A stretch of 51,642 nt of DNA, from NCBI RefSeq assembly GCF_000346615.1, contig NZ_ANNU01000042.1:1-51642 (forward strand), in the 5' to 3' direction. Made by a program: the position numbers and the translations under genes. The DNA is from Nafulsella turpanensis ZLM-10 (lineage in GTDB: Bacteria > Bacteroidota > Bacteroidia > Cytophagales > Cyclobacteriaceae). Positions 16,787 to 24,622 of the stretch are shown one piece after another; the first letter of the stretch is position 1; each line of letters opens with the position of its first letter. The notes beneath the pieces are model-generated. The model searched no databases, was not told the origin of the DNA, and saw nothing but the letters and a program-made list of their open reading frames with translations.

Positions 16787-18606
16787 AGTTAAGCAAGCAA
16801 AAGAATAATGTGGCGGAGGCGCTCAATAACTTCCTGTATGAGAGCAGGAGCAAAGCCTATACCTCCATCCGTACAATCACTTTCATCAGTTCATTTGCAG
16901 CCATTAGCCTCATTACCTACCGGTTTGGTTTTAGCCTCAACTTAAGAGAGGAGCAGCAGGTATTTTACGGGCTTGACATTATTTTCGGCATTTTTGTTCT
17001 CGCTTATCTTGTCCGCTGGCTCTACGCCTTCAGGCGCCTCGACTTTATCAGGAAGCACTGGTTTGAAGGATTACTCATCAGCCTTATTCTCATTAATGGA
17101 TTATCACTGTACCTGTTCGGCTACCACTTAATCCCTTCCCTCCTGGCCTATGCAGGAGTAGAAGAGCCGATTAGTATATACCAGGCAGCCGTCACCATCT
17201 TTATTTTTATCCTGCTCTTTTACGAAATAGGTATTGCGGGCTCTCAGCTAACCAACCTGAACATAAAACCGGCTTCAGCCTTCCTGATCAGCTTTCTGGT
17301 ATTGATTGGAATAGGCACCGTCCTGTTAATGATGCCCGAAATGACGGTAGTGGCAGGTAGTATGCCTTTTCTGGACGCCCTGTTCACCAGCACCAGTGCC
17401 GTATGTGTTACAGGCCTGATTGTGGTCGATACCGCCACCTATTTTACCACCAAAGGGCACATTGTCATCATGACGCTTATTCAGCTGGGGGGCTTTGGCA
17501 TCCTCTCTTTTGCCAGTTTCTTCACCCTTTTTCTGGGGCAGGGTGTAGGCATCCGCCACCAGGTAATGCTACAGGATTTCCTCAGCAGCGAGTCTTTGTT
17601 TACGGCAAAGGGTTTGATACGAAAAATTATATTCCTGACTTTTATCATTGAGTTCTTTGGCTTCATCTTCCTTTATTTTACCTGGGGAGGAGAAATAGAA
17701 TTTGAATCTGTGGAGCAAAAGCTTTTCTTCTCTGCCTTCCACGCTATTTCTGCTTTTTGCAATGCAGGCTTCAGCCTTTTCTCTGCTGGCCTATACCAGG
17801 ATTTTGTGCGCGAAGCTTACATTTTTCACCTGATCATTGCCGGTCTCGTCATTTTAGGGGGCATCGGCTTCCCGGTTATCCACGAAATTCTGTCGCCCAG
17901 CAAAATGCGGGAGCGCCTGCGCAATCCATGGAAAGACTGGAGCCTTGGCACCAAAATAGCCGTTTATGTTTCTATTGCCTTACTGGCTTTTGGCACTATC
18001 TCCTTTTACCTGCTGGAACGCAATAACACCCTGGCCAATCTTTCTTATGTGGAAGCGCTCATCAGCAGTTTCTTTCAATCGGTAGTTGCCAGAACGGCCG
18101 GTTTTAACACAGTTGACTTTTCCAGCTTACGCCTGCCTACTTACCTCATTATTATCTTTCTGATGTTTATCGGCGGCAGCTCAGGGTCCATTGCCGGGGG
18201 CATTAAAACCTCCACCTTCTTCCTTATTCTGACTTCTGCCTTTGCCACCATACAGGGTAAGCTAAAACTGGAAATTGGTCGCAACTATATCGGGAATTCG
18301 CTCCTCTTCCGGGCCCTTTCCATTTTTATTTTTGCGGTAGGTTTTATTGCCTTAGGCACTCTGCTCCTCACCATATTCGAGCCGGGCATGAGGTTTATAG
18401 ATCTGTTCTTCGAAGAGGTATCAGCCTTTGGAACTGTAGGGCTTAGCACCGGCATTACCCCTGAGCTGAATGTGTATAGCCGAATGGTAATTATTTGCTC
18501 TATGTTTATAGGGAGGGTAGGCACCATTACCTTTGCCATTGCCTTTGTATCGCGTACCACCACCCATGCCTATAAATACCCGAAGGCCCACCTGATGGTA
18601 GGTTAA
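16783..18606 (+). CDS. trkH: TrkH-family potassium uptake channel with extended N-terminal membrane region
   Basis: A 607-residue integral membrane K+ transporter subunit. The four pore-loop repeats of the Trk/Ktr superfamily are visible: FTSTSAVCVTGL, FHAISAFCNAGFSLF, SVVARTAGFNTVDF and EEVSAFGTVGLSTGI, each with the selectivity-filter glycine. RIGGSSGSIAGGIKT-like FIGGSSGSIAGGIKTS marks the M2 region of the third repeat. The first 165 residues hold four extra hydrophobic segments not needed for the pore; IIFGIFVLAYLVRWLYAFRR within them looks like an S2-S3 segment of a voltage-sensor-like module. The usual cytoplasmic partner TrkA is not in the window. The start overlaps the preceding kinase gene by four bases. 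The stop overlaps that of the next, convergent gene. Confidence 0.9.
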   Translation: MKLSKQKNNVAEALNNFLYESRSKAYTSIRTITFISSFAAISLITYRFGFSLNLREEQQVFYGLDIIFGIFVLAYLVRWLYAFRRLDFIRKHWFEGLLISLILINGLSLYLFGYHLIPSLLAYAGVEEPISIYQAAVTIFIFILLFYEIGIAGSQLTNLNIKPASAFLISFLVLIGIGTVLLMMPEMTVVAGSMPFLDALFTSTSAVCVTGLIVVDTATYFTTKGHIVIMTLIQLGGFGILSFASFFTLFLGQGVGIRHQVMLQDFLSSESLFTAKGLIRKIIFLTFIIEFFGFIFLYFTWGGEIEFESVEQKLFFSAFHAISAFCNAGFSLFSAGLYQDFVREAYIFHLIIAGLVILGGIGFPVIHEILSPSKMRERLRNPWKDWSLGTKIAVYVSIALLAFGTISFYLLERNNTLANLSYVEALISSFFQSVVARTAGFNTVDFSSLRLPTYLIIIFLMFIGGSSGSIAGGIKTSTFFLILTSAFATIQGKLKLEIGRNYIGNSLLFRALSIFIFAVGFIALGTLLLTIFEPGMRFIDLFFEEVSAFGTVGLSTGITPELNVYSRMVIICSMFIGRVGTITFAIAFVSRTTTHAYKYPKAHLMVG

Positions 18607-20399
18607 AAAGAATAGAAAAGCGGAATAAGCAGGGTTGCCAGCAGCCAGAAAAAGAGGTTGAGCATGGTGCCGACCTTCAAAAAATCGCTGAAGCGGTACT
18701 GTCCTGCTGTATAAATCATGGTGTTGGTCTGGTAGCCTACGGGCGTCATAAAGCTGGCAGAGGCGGCAAAGGTGACCGCCAGCAAAAAGGGCAGGGGATT
18801 AATGCCAAGGCCCGCAGCCGTTGCAATGGCAATAGGAGTAATAAGGGCGGCGGTGGCATTATTAGACATTATTTCGGTAAACAAGGAAGTCATCAGGTAT
18901 AAGCCCGACATAATAGCGACGGGACCCCATGGCCCCAGGGCATCTACCAGGCCGCCGGCAATAAAGGCTGCCAGGCCGCTATTCTGCATAGCGACTCCCA
19001 GGCTCAGCGCTCCTGCGAGCAGAAACACCACCTTCCACTCAATTGCATCATAAAACTCTTTCATGCTAATACAACGGGTAAGCACCAGCAGGGCTGCCCC
19101 GGCAATTACGCCCATCATAATTGGTACCAGTTCAAAAGTGGCAGCCAGGATAACAGCCGTGCCAATGGCGGCCACTGTGTAAAACTTCCGGCGGTTAAAC
19201 TCTGTCATTCCTGCCTCGGAGAGTACAATAAAAGGGCTTTCCTGCTCCCTTTCCATCTCTTTTAGCTTATCAAGATAGTGCGCTTTTACTTCTGCCAGAA
19301 TAACGTCTCCAGCCTGCAGGGGCACATCCTGCAGCTTTTCATGCATTATTTCCTGCCGGTGCTTAATCGCCAGTGGCACGGCACGGTACTTTCTCCGGAA
19401 GTCCAGCCGTTTGAGCGTCTTTCCTTCAAACTCTGAATTAGAGGTAATAATCAGCTCTACCAGGCTGGTGTTCTTATCATTAAAGCTATTATTGTTTATT
19501 CTGATGGAACCCGCCGAATTTAACCGCTCCTGCTCCTTCAGCGATACCATCTTCTCCATATTACAGCGCACCTTCAGCACATCGCCTGCCTGTAGCACCA
19601 GGTCGCCGGGTGGCAGGTAGTGGCGGTTGCCGTTTATACGGCGCACTTCCATAATTTCCAGGTCGAGCTGGCGCACCAGGGGCGCATCCATAATTTTCTT
19701 TTCTACCGAATCGGCATTTTCGTTCAGCTCTATTTCGGCCAGGTAATCACGCACACCAAATTTGCTTTCCAGGTCTGTATCCTGCTTACGGTCGGGCAGC
19801 ATTCGGTTGCCAATCAGCATCATATACACAATACCTCCTACCAGCAGCAGCAGGGCTACCGGCGTTAGAGTAAACATAGAGAATGGCTCCAGTCCGCTTT
19901 CTTCTGCAATACCGCTTACCAGAATATTGGTGGACGTACCGATAAGTGTACAGGTACCGCCAAAAATAGAGGCATAGGAAAGCGGAATCAGTAGTTTGGA
20001 AGGGCTCTGGCCCGCCCGCTGGGCCACCTGCATGATAATGGGAATAAAAATAGCCACCACCGGGGTGTTGTTAATAAAAGCTGAAATCAGGGCTACTGAC
20101 AGCATCATTAAAATAAGACCACCACGGTAACTCTTCTGGAATACACGGGCTAACCTTGGGCCTACCTGTTGCAGGGCCCCTGTTTTTAGCAAGGCTGCAC
20201 TAAGCACAAACATAAAGGCTACCGTAAGCGTAGCACTATTGCTAAAGCCGGCTACTCCCTCCTCAGGCGAAACAACCCCAGTCAATACCAGGCTTACCAT
20301 AATCAAGATCGCCACCAGGTCTACCGGCATCCATTCTGTTATAAAGAGGACCACCGCCACACACAGGATCAGTAATACCACTATTGCCTCTAGGCCCAT
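18603..20399 (-). CDS. SLC13/DASS-type permease with two RCK_C (TrkA_C) domains
   Basis: A 598-residue inner-membrane permease of the ArsB/NhaD/SLC13 group. The N-terminal half has about six membrane segments (ITEWMPVDLVAILIMVSLVL, FSNSATLTVAFMFVLSAAL, INNTPVVAIFIPI, FGGTCTLIGTSTNILVSG). The SNT-like motif GTSTN is the substrate/Na site of the family. Two cytoplasmic RCK_C domains follow (about 205-390), then the second membrane half (SNNATAALITPIAIA, FMTPVGYQTNTMIY). The expected function is Na+-coupled uptake of sulfate or dicarboxylates, with ligand control through the RCK_C domains; the substrate is not certain. It is convergent with trkH, and the two stop codons share bases 18604-18605. 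Confidence 0.87.
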   Translation of the reverse strand: MGLEAIVVLLILCVAVVLFITEWMPVDLVAILIMVSLVLTGVVSPEEGVAGFSNSATLTVAFMFVLSAALLKTGALQQVGPRLARVFQKSYRGGLILMMLSVALISAFINNTPVVAIFIPIIMQVAQRAGQSPSKLLIPLSYASIFGGTCTLIGTSTNILVSGIAEESGLEPFSMFTLTPVALLLLVGGIVYMMLIGNRMLPDRKQDTDLESKFGVRDYLAEIELNENADSVEKKIMDAPLVRQLDLEIMEVRRINGNRHYLPPGDLVLQAGDVLKVRCNMEKMVSLKEQERLNSAGSIRINNNSFNDKNTSLVELIITSNSEFEGKTLKRLDFRRKYRAVPLAIKHRQEIMHEKLQDVPLQAGDVILAEVKAHYLDKLKEMEREQESPFIVLSEAGMTEFNRRKFYTVAAIGTAVILAATFELVPIMMGVIAGAALLVLTRCISMKEFYDAIEWKVVFLLAGALSLGVAMQNSGLAAFIAGGLVDALGPWGPVAIMSGLYLMTSLFTEIMSNNATAALITPIAIATAAGLGINPLPFLLAVTFAASASFMTPVGYQTNTMIYTAGQYRFSDFLKVGTMLNLFFWLLATLLIPLFYSF

Positions 20400-20524
20400 A
20401 CATCAATAATTGAGAATTTGCTTTTATACCTATGCCGAAAGGAGCTATAAAACCTGCCGGAAGAATAGAACAGACAAAAATATTAAAAGTCTATAGAATT
20501 AATAGAGTTATGTAAAAATTGTTT

Positions 20525-20959
20525 TTAGCGCTGCTTCATTTGCTCTTCCCTGGAGATGATTTCAGAAAGGGTACTTCTTTTTAAAATATTCACCGTCTCA
20601 TTCCGCACCTCCTGAAATACGTCCCTGATACCACAGCTGGCCTCATCGACACACTCTTCGCAACGCTCATAATAACGGTGGGTAACACAGGGCAGCAGCG
20701 CAATAGCTCCATCGAACAGTCGCATTACCTCTGCCATATTTACCTCTTCCGGCTTTTTAATGAGGTAGTAGCCTCCTCCTCTTCCCTTTTTACTGTTAAG
20801 GATGCCGGCATTTTTCAGGTCGAGCAAAATAGCTTCCAGAAACTTTTGCGGAATATGCTGTTCGCGGGCAATCTGGCTGATGAGCACCGGCCCCTGCTGA
20901 TGCTGGCGGGCCAGGTATACCAGGGCATTGATAGCGTATTTAGTTTTCTTGGATATCAT
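20525..20959 (-). CDS. Rrf2-family transcriptional regulator with four-cysteine cluster
   Basis: A 144-residue winged-helix regulator. The N-terminus is typical (MISKKTKYAINALVYLA), followed by ISQIAREQHIPQKFLEAIL (helix-turn-helix) and the wing SKKGRGGGYYL. The effector region has Cys91, Cys100, Cys103 and Cys109 (LPCVTHRYYERC, EECVDEASC), four cysteines in the region where IscR and NsrR bind an Fe-S cluster, so redox, NO or Fe-S sensing is likely. The spacing differs from IscR (C-x5-C-x5-C plus His). Targets are unknown. Candidates by proximity are itself and the permease 125 bases downstream on the same strand. A palindromic sequence lies just upstream of its start. Confidence 0.88.
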   Translation of the reverse strand: MISKKTKYAINALVYLARQHQQGPVLISQIAREQHIPQKFLEAILLDLKNAGILNSKKGRGGGYYLIKKPEEVNMAEVMRLFDGAIALLPCVTHRYYERCEECVDEASCGIRDVFQEVRNETVNILKRSTLSEIISREEQMKQR

Positions 20960-20960
20960 T

Positions 20961-20990
20961 TCTTTAAAAGTACATAAACTTTTATAAAGA
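20961..20990 (-). promoter_or_regulatory. Palindromic operator-like sequence at the rrf2 start
   Basis: TCTTTAAAAGT and its near reverse complement ACTTTTATAAAGA flank the core ACATAA immediately upstream of the start codon at 20959. The arms match except for a two-base insertion. The position suits autoregulation by the Rrf2 protein; this is inference. Confidence 0.4.
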
Positions 20991-21255
20991 GGAAAAGCGG
21001 CGCCCGCCAGCCGTCAGCTGCAGAATGATGATCAGATTCAGCAGCTATAAAATCCTCCTTACCTGCCATAAAGAAAGCGAACCCTTCCATAAGTGAGGAA
21101 AACGAGTGCACCGAAAGGAACAAAACCAGGCTGCCAGTATCACCGGGAAGGCTGCAATACGTATGAATAACAGAAAAATGCAAAAACTAGGCACCGCAGC
21201 ATGCTTTTTTTGAAGAAGTTGTTAATTTGCAACTCCTTAGCTTATTAATGACATC

Positions 21256-21720
21256 ATGAGAATTGAAGAGGAAATACATCAGAATAAATTCAGGAACGAA
21301 TACCAGAAGGCGGCCATCAACCTTATTTATACCCACAACTGGTTAACCACCCGCCTGAAGAATTTTTTAGCTGAGCATGAAATAACGCTTCAGCAATACA
21401 ATGTGCTACGCATTTTACGCGGGCAGTTTCCCGACAGCATTTCTACTTCTGCTATCCGTGAACGTATGCTTGACCGCAGCTCCGATGCCTCCCGTATTGT
21501 GGAGCGCATTCATAAACAAGGGCTGGTGGAGAAGAAAACAAGCATGGCAGACAAACGGCTCGTTGACGTTAAAATAAGCAATAAGGGCTTAAAGCTTTTA
21601 GAAAAGATAGATGCCGTAACCGAAGATTTAGACCGGATACTGGGAAATCTGGAACTCGAGGAGGCCGTAGAACTAAACAGATTGCTGGATAAAGTACGGT
21701 CAAAAGAAGAAGAGCAGTAG
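21256..21720 (+). CDS. MarR-family transcriptional regulator
   Basis: A 154-residue winged-helix dimeric repressor-type protein. The dimerisation helix NEYQKAAINLIYTHNWLTTRL precedes the DNA-binding part (in shorter parts, TLQQYNVLRIL and STSAIRERMLDRSSDASRIVERI). The wing has KKTSMADKRLVDVKIS, the DxRxxxV-type signature of the family. The C-terminal helix closes the dimer (LEEAVELNRLLDKV). The ligand and targets are unknown; no transporter or enzyme is cotranscribed with it, so target genes cannot be inferred from context. It is divergent from the Rrf2 gene across 296 bases and ends before a bidirectional terminator shared with hemE. Confidence 0.88.
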   Translation: MRIEEEIHQNKFRNEYQKAAINLIYTHNWLTTRLKNFLAEHEITLQQYNVLRILRGQFPDSISTSAIRERMLDRSSDASRIVERIHKQGLVEKKTSMADKRLVDVKISNKGLKLLEKIDAVTEDLDRILGNLELEEAVELNRLLDKVRSKEEEQ

Positions 21721-21754
21721 AAGTAAGGCAGCCTTGCGGAAGCCATAAAGAATT

Positions 21755-21796
21755 AAAAGCAGGCGGTGGCATACTGTAGCCTTCCCGCCTGCTTTT
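21755..21796. terminator. Bidirectional terminator between marR and hemE
   Basis: A 12-bp perfect stem, AAAAGCAGGCGG (21755-21766) with CCGCCTGCTTTT (21785-21796), has A residues before and T residues after, and so works for both convergent genes. Confidence 0.85.
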
Positions 21797-21816
21797 CTAT
21801 TACAGATAGCCGGCGC

Positions 21817-22857
21817 TTACTCCTTCATTTGCGCACTGTATTCCTTTACCGTTCGTACGAAAGCTTTTACCTTCTCCGGCTCTATATCAGGATATACCCC
21901 GTGCCCCAGGTTGGCAATGTGCCTGTGAGGACCGAAAGCATCCAGCATTTTCCGCGTGGCATCCGCCACCTCTTCTTCTGTTCCGTAGAGGGCACAAGGG
22001 TCAAGATTCCCCTGCAGGGTTTTATTACTTCCGATAATGGCACGACTTTCTGCAATATCCATATTCCAGTCGAGGCCAATGGTTTCGCAGGGGAGCTGCC
22101 CCATTTCTTTACGAGCGAAGAAAGCTCCTTTTGCAAAAACTGTTTTCGGCACCTCCTCAATGGCTGCACAAATTTCTTCGATGTACCGGAACGAAAACTC
22201 CTGGTACTGGCCCGGGGGCAGAATCCCTGCCCAAGAGTCGAACAGCTGCACCAGGTTAGCGCCAGCCTCTATCTGGGCTTTTAAATAAGTAATGGTGGTA
22301 TCGGTAATTTTCCGCAGCAGCTCATGGGCCAGCTGTGGCTCGGTATACAGCATCCGGCGGGCCTTGGCAAAGGTTTTGCTGCCACTTCCTTCTACCATAT
22401 AGCAGAAAATGGTAAAAGGTGCCCCGGCAAAACCTATGAGCGGCACCCTTCCATTCAGTGCTCTTTTGGTAATGCTGATGGCTTCCAGCACATAGTTCAG
22501 CTCCACCGTTGGGTCCGGCACCTGAAGTTTACGAATATCTGCCGCCGATTGAACCGTTTCCGGAAACCATGGTCCCCGTTTTTCTATCATTTTATAAGGA
22601 AGGCCCATGGCTTCAGGCACTACCAGAATATCAGAAAAAATAATGGCTGCATCCACATCCAAAATATCTACCGGCTGAATAGTTACCTCTGCCGCCAGGT
22701 TGGGAGTGGTTGCCAGCTCAATAAATCCGCTAAGCCTGTTACGTATTTCGCGGTACTCAGGCAATATACGCCCTGCCTGGCGCATCAGCCAAACGGGAGT
22801 TCGTTCTGTTTTCTCTCCCCGGGCTGCCCGGAGAATCAGGTCATTTTTCAGTTGCAT
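21817..22857 (-). CDS. hemE: Uroporphyrinogen decarboxylase
   Basis: A 346-residue cytoplasmic haem-pathway enzyme converting uroporphyrinogen III to coproporphyrinogen III. The N-terminal signature [16 protein letters not shown] carries the substrate-binding arginines (R26 and R30). [27 protein letters not shown] (second signature), LFDSWAG, and the C-terminal [12 protein letters not shown] are all present. The start is set at ATG 22857 (MQLKNDLI), because the longer frame to 22986 reads into a GA-rich repeat tract and past a -7-like element at 22862-22869. Residue order and length match the family. It is monocistronic and shares a bidirectional terminator with the MarR gene. Confidence 0.95.
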   Translation of the reverse strand: MQLKNDLILRAARGEKTERTPVWLMRQAGRILPEYREIRNRLSGFIELATTPNLAAEVTIQPVDILDVDAAIIFSDILVVPEAMGLPYKMIEKRGPWFPETVQSAADIRKLQVPDPTVELNYVLEAISITKRALNGRVPLIGFAGAPFTIFCYMVEGSGSKTFAKARRMLYTEPQLAHELLRKITDTTITYLKAQIEAGANLVQLFDSWAGILPPGQYQEFSFRYIEEICAAIEEVPKTVFAKGAFFARKEMGQLPCETIGLDWNMDIAESRAIIGSNKTLQGNLDPCALYGTEEEVADATRKMLDAFGPHRHIANLGHGVYPDIEPEKVKAFVRTVKEYSAQMKE

Positions 22858-22861
22858 AATA

Positions 22862-22869
22862 CAAAGGTA
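22862..22869 (-). promoter_or_regulatory. -7 element TACCTTTG four bases before the hemE start
   Basis: On the minus strand TACCTTTG matches TAnnTTTG and ends at 22862; the start codon begins at 22857. A -33 TTTG is not evident. If it is used, hemE mRNA would be leaderless or nearly so. Confidence 0.4.
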
Positions 22870-22889
22870 ACAGGATTTAACAGAGATTG

Positions 22890-23036
22890 TGTAATGATAG
22901 TTGAGATTTGAGAGGGAGATACTGGATGTGAGAGCTGAGGCCATTGGATACAGAAATGAGGCAGAAATATAAAAAGACTCGAGCAACTAACCATCAGTCC
23001 CAATAACCATTAACGAATAACCACCAACGAACCAAG
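22890..23036. repeat. GA-rich then CA-rich degenerate tract between hemE and the thioredoxin-NHL gene
   Basis: Bases 22890-22970 are GA-rich with repeated GAGA/TGAG/GGAG words. Bases 22983-23036 are CA-rich with repeats of AACTAACCA, AATAACCA and CACCAACGA. The CA-rich part runs to the start codon, as in the spacer before 11453. Confidence 0.5.
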
Positions 23037-23038
23037 AA

Positions 23039-24457
23039 ATGAGAAAAGCCGCTGTAAATGCCCCGGAATTCCCCACCCGCCATGGCTGGGTAAATACCGA
23101 CAGGCCCTATACCCTCGATGAGTTCAGAGGAAGGATTGTACTTCTCGATTTCTGGACCTACGGCTGTATCAATTGTCAGCATATTTTACCCGACCTGCAG
23201 CGGCTCGAGGAAGAGTACCCGGAAGAGTTGGTGGTAATAGGAGTTCACTCCGGAAAGTTTACTGCTGAAAAAGAGAACAGCCACATCAGGGAAGCCATCC
23301 TGAAGTTTGGCATAAACCACCCGGTGCTGAATGATGCCGATTATGCCCTCTGGAATGCCTACGCCATCCGTGCCTGGCCCACTGTTGTACTTATTTCTCC
23401 AACGGGCAAAGTGGTGGGACAGCATGCAGGCGAGGGTATATACCAGGTGGCGAAACCTTATATCGAACAGCTGCTACAGGAAAACAGGGACAATATCCGC
23501 AGAAGTCTTTTTACTTTCCAGCAGACCCTCCTGGCTGAACAAAAAAGCTCTTTTTGCTTTCCCACCAAACTGCTTGCCGGGACCGGAGATACCCTCTGGC
23601 TGAGCGACAGCGGCCACCATCGAATTCTCCAACTAAACGCTGATGGAGAAATATTGATGAGCATAGGTAGTGGAGAGAAAGGATTTGCAGATGGTACTTT
23701 CGGCCAATGTAGCTTTAATGAGCCACAGGGACTGGCTTTACAGGACCACTTCCTCTATATTGCTGATACCAAAAACAACGCTATCCGTCTTGCCAATCTC
23801 CAGGCCCAAACCCTTACCACCCTGGCCGGCACCGGTGAGCTGGACTATTACTTTTTCGATGAACGCCGGAATGAAGAAGTGCTACCCAACTCCCCCTGGG
23901 ATTTGCTCATCCATCAAAACACACTTTACATTGCCAGTGCCGGCAATCACCAGATTCTGCAAATGGACCTGAATGAGAAAGTTGTAAAGCGTTTTGCCGG
24001 CACCGGGCGGGAGGTACTCGCCAATGGCAGTCTGCACGACGCCTGTTTTAACCAGCCCAGCAGCCTCAGCCAAATTGGCAATGCCCTTTACGTAGCCGAT
24101 GCTGAAGCAAGTGCTATAAGGGCTATTGACCTGGAGCAGGGGCTGGTATATACCCCTTTGGGTAAAGGCTTGTTTGACTTTGGAGACAAAGATGGGGATG
24201 TGGAAGATGCCCTGCTGCAGCACAACATGGGCCTGGTGGCACATGATGGATTTCTTTTTATCGCCGATACCTACAACGGCAAAATAAAGCAGTTCGATCT
24301 TTACAAAGAAAGGGTAAAGACCATCCTCTCCGGCCTTAACGAACCCAACGACCTGCTGTTCCACCAGGGGTACCTATGGGTAAGCGATACCAATAACCAT
24401 CAGCTGGTTCGGATTAACAGACAAAGCCAGGAGAAGAAGATATTCCGTGGACAGTAA
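23039..24457 (+). CDS. Thioredoxin-like domain fused to NHL-repeat propeller (NHLRC2-like)
   Basis: A 472-residue two-domain protein. Residues 1-150 are a thioredoxin/TlpA-like fold with the redox pair C43-I-N-C46 in DFWTYGCINCQHILP, GVHSGKFTAEKE and a cis-Pro region AWPTVVLI. Residues about 170-470 form an NHL beta-propeller with repeated units (LSDSGHHRILQL, IADTKNNAIRLANL, VADAEASAIRAIDL, IADTYNGKIKQFDL, VSDTNNHQLVRI). The order and the CINC site resemble NHLRC2 and its bacterial relatives. There is no signal peptide, so a cytoplasmic location is expected. The redox substrate is unknown. The start ATG at 23039 lies right after a CA-rich tract; an earlier start is not available. Confidence 0.86.
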   Translation: MRKAAVNAPEFPTRHGWVNTDRPYTLDEFRGRIVLLDFWTYGCINCQHILPDLQRLEEEYPEELVVIGVHSGKFTAEKENSHIREAILKFGINHPVLNDADYALWNAYAIRAWPTVVLISPTGKVVGQHAGEGIYQVAKPYIEQLLQENRDNIRRSLFTFQQTLLAEQKSSFCFPTKLLAGTGDTLWLSDSGHHRILQLNADGEILMSIGSGEKGFADGTFGQCSFNEPQGLALQDHFLYIADTKNNAIRLANLQAQTLTTLAGTGELDYYFFDERRNEEVLPNSPWDLLIHQNTLYIASAGNHQILQMDLNEKVVKRFAGTGREVLANGSLHDACFNQPSSLSQIGNALYVADAEASAIRAIDLEQGLVYTPLGKGLFDFGDKDGDVEDALLQHNMGLVAHDGFLFIADTYNGKIKQFDLYKERVKTILSGLNEPNDLLFHQGYLWVSDTNNHQLVRINRQSQEKKIFRGQ

Positions 24458-24530
24458 CCTGCTTAGGCAGTCTCTTTCCCCTAAGAGAAGCCACAGCCCC
24501 CTTTCTGTAAAAAGATCGCACTTTTTCCGC

Positions 24531-24538
24531 TATATTTG
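24531..24538 (+). promoter_or_regulatory. -7 element TATATTTG upstream of L-serine dehydratase
   Basis: TATATTTG matches TAnnTTTG and overlaps the earliest possible start (TTG at 24536), which supports the later ATG at 24623 and an 80-base leader. Confidence 0.45.
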
Positions 24539-24622
24539 TATTATAATACAGCCGGAATTGATTTAAATAATTCATTCTCCCGCTTACTGCCACAATGGGC
24601 AAAATTAAAAGAGCAAACAGAT

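Noticed and set aside
20956-21183. 75-residue minus-strand frame upstream of rrf2
   Set aside because: It runs through the putative operator and promoter region of rrf2 and has no recognisable family or ribosome-binding site.
22858-22986. N-terminal extension of hemE by 43 codons
   Set aside because: The added residues come from a GA-rich repeat tract and a -7-like element; HemE homologues begin near MQLKNDLI.
24536-24622. TTG start and 29-codon extension of the L-serine dehydratase gene
   Set aside because: The TTG lies on the TATATTTG promoter element, and the extension has no similarity to the family.
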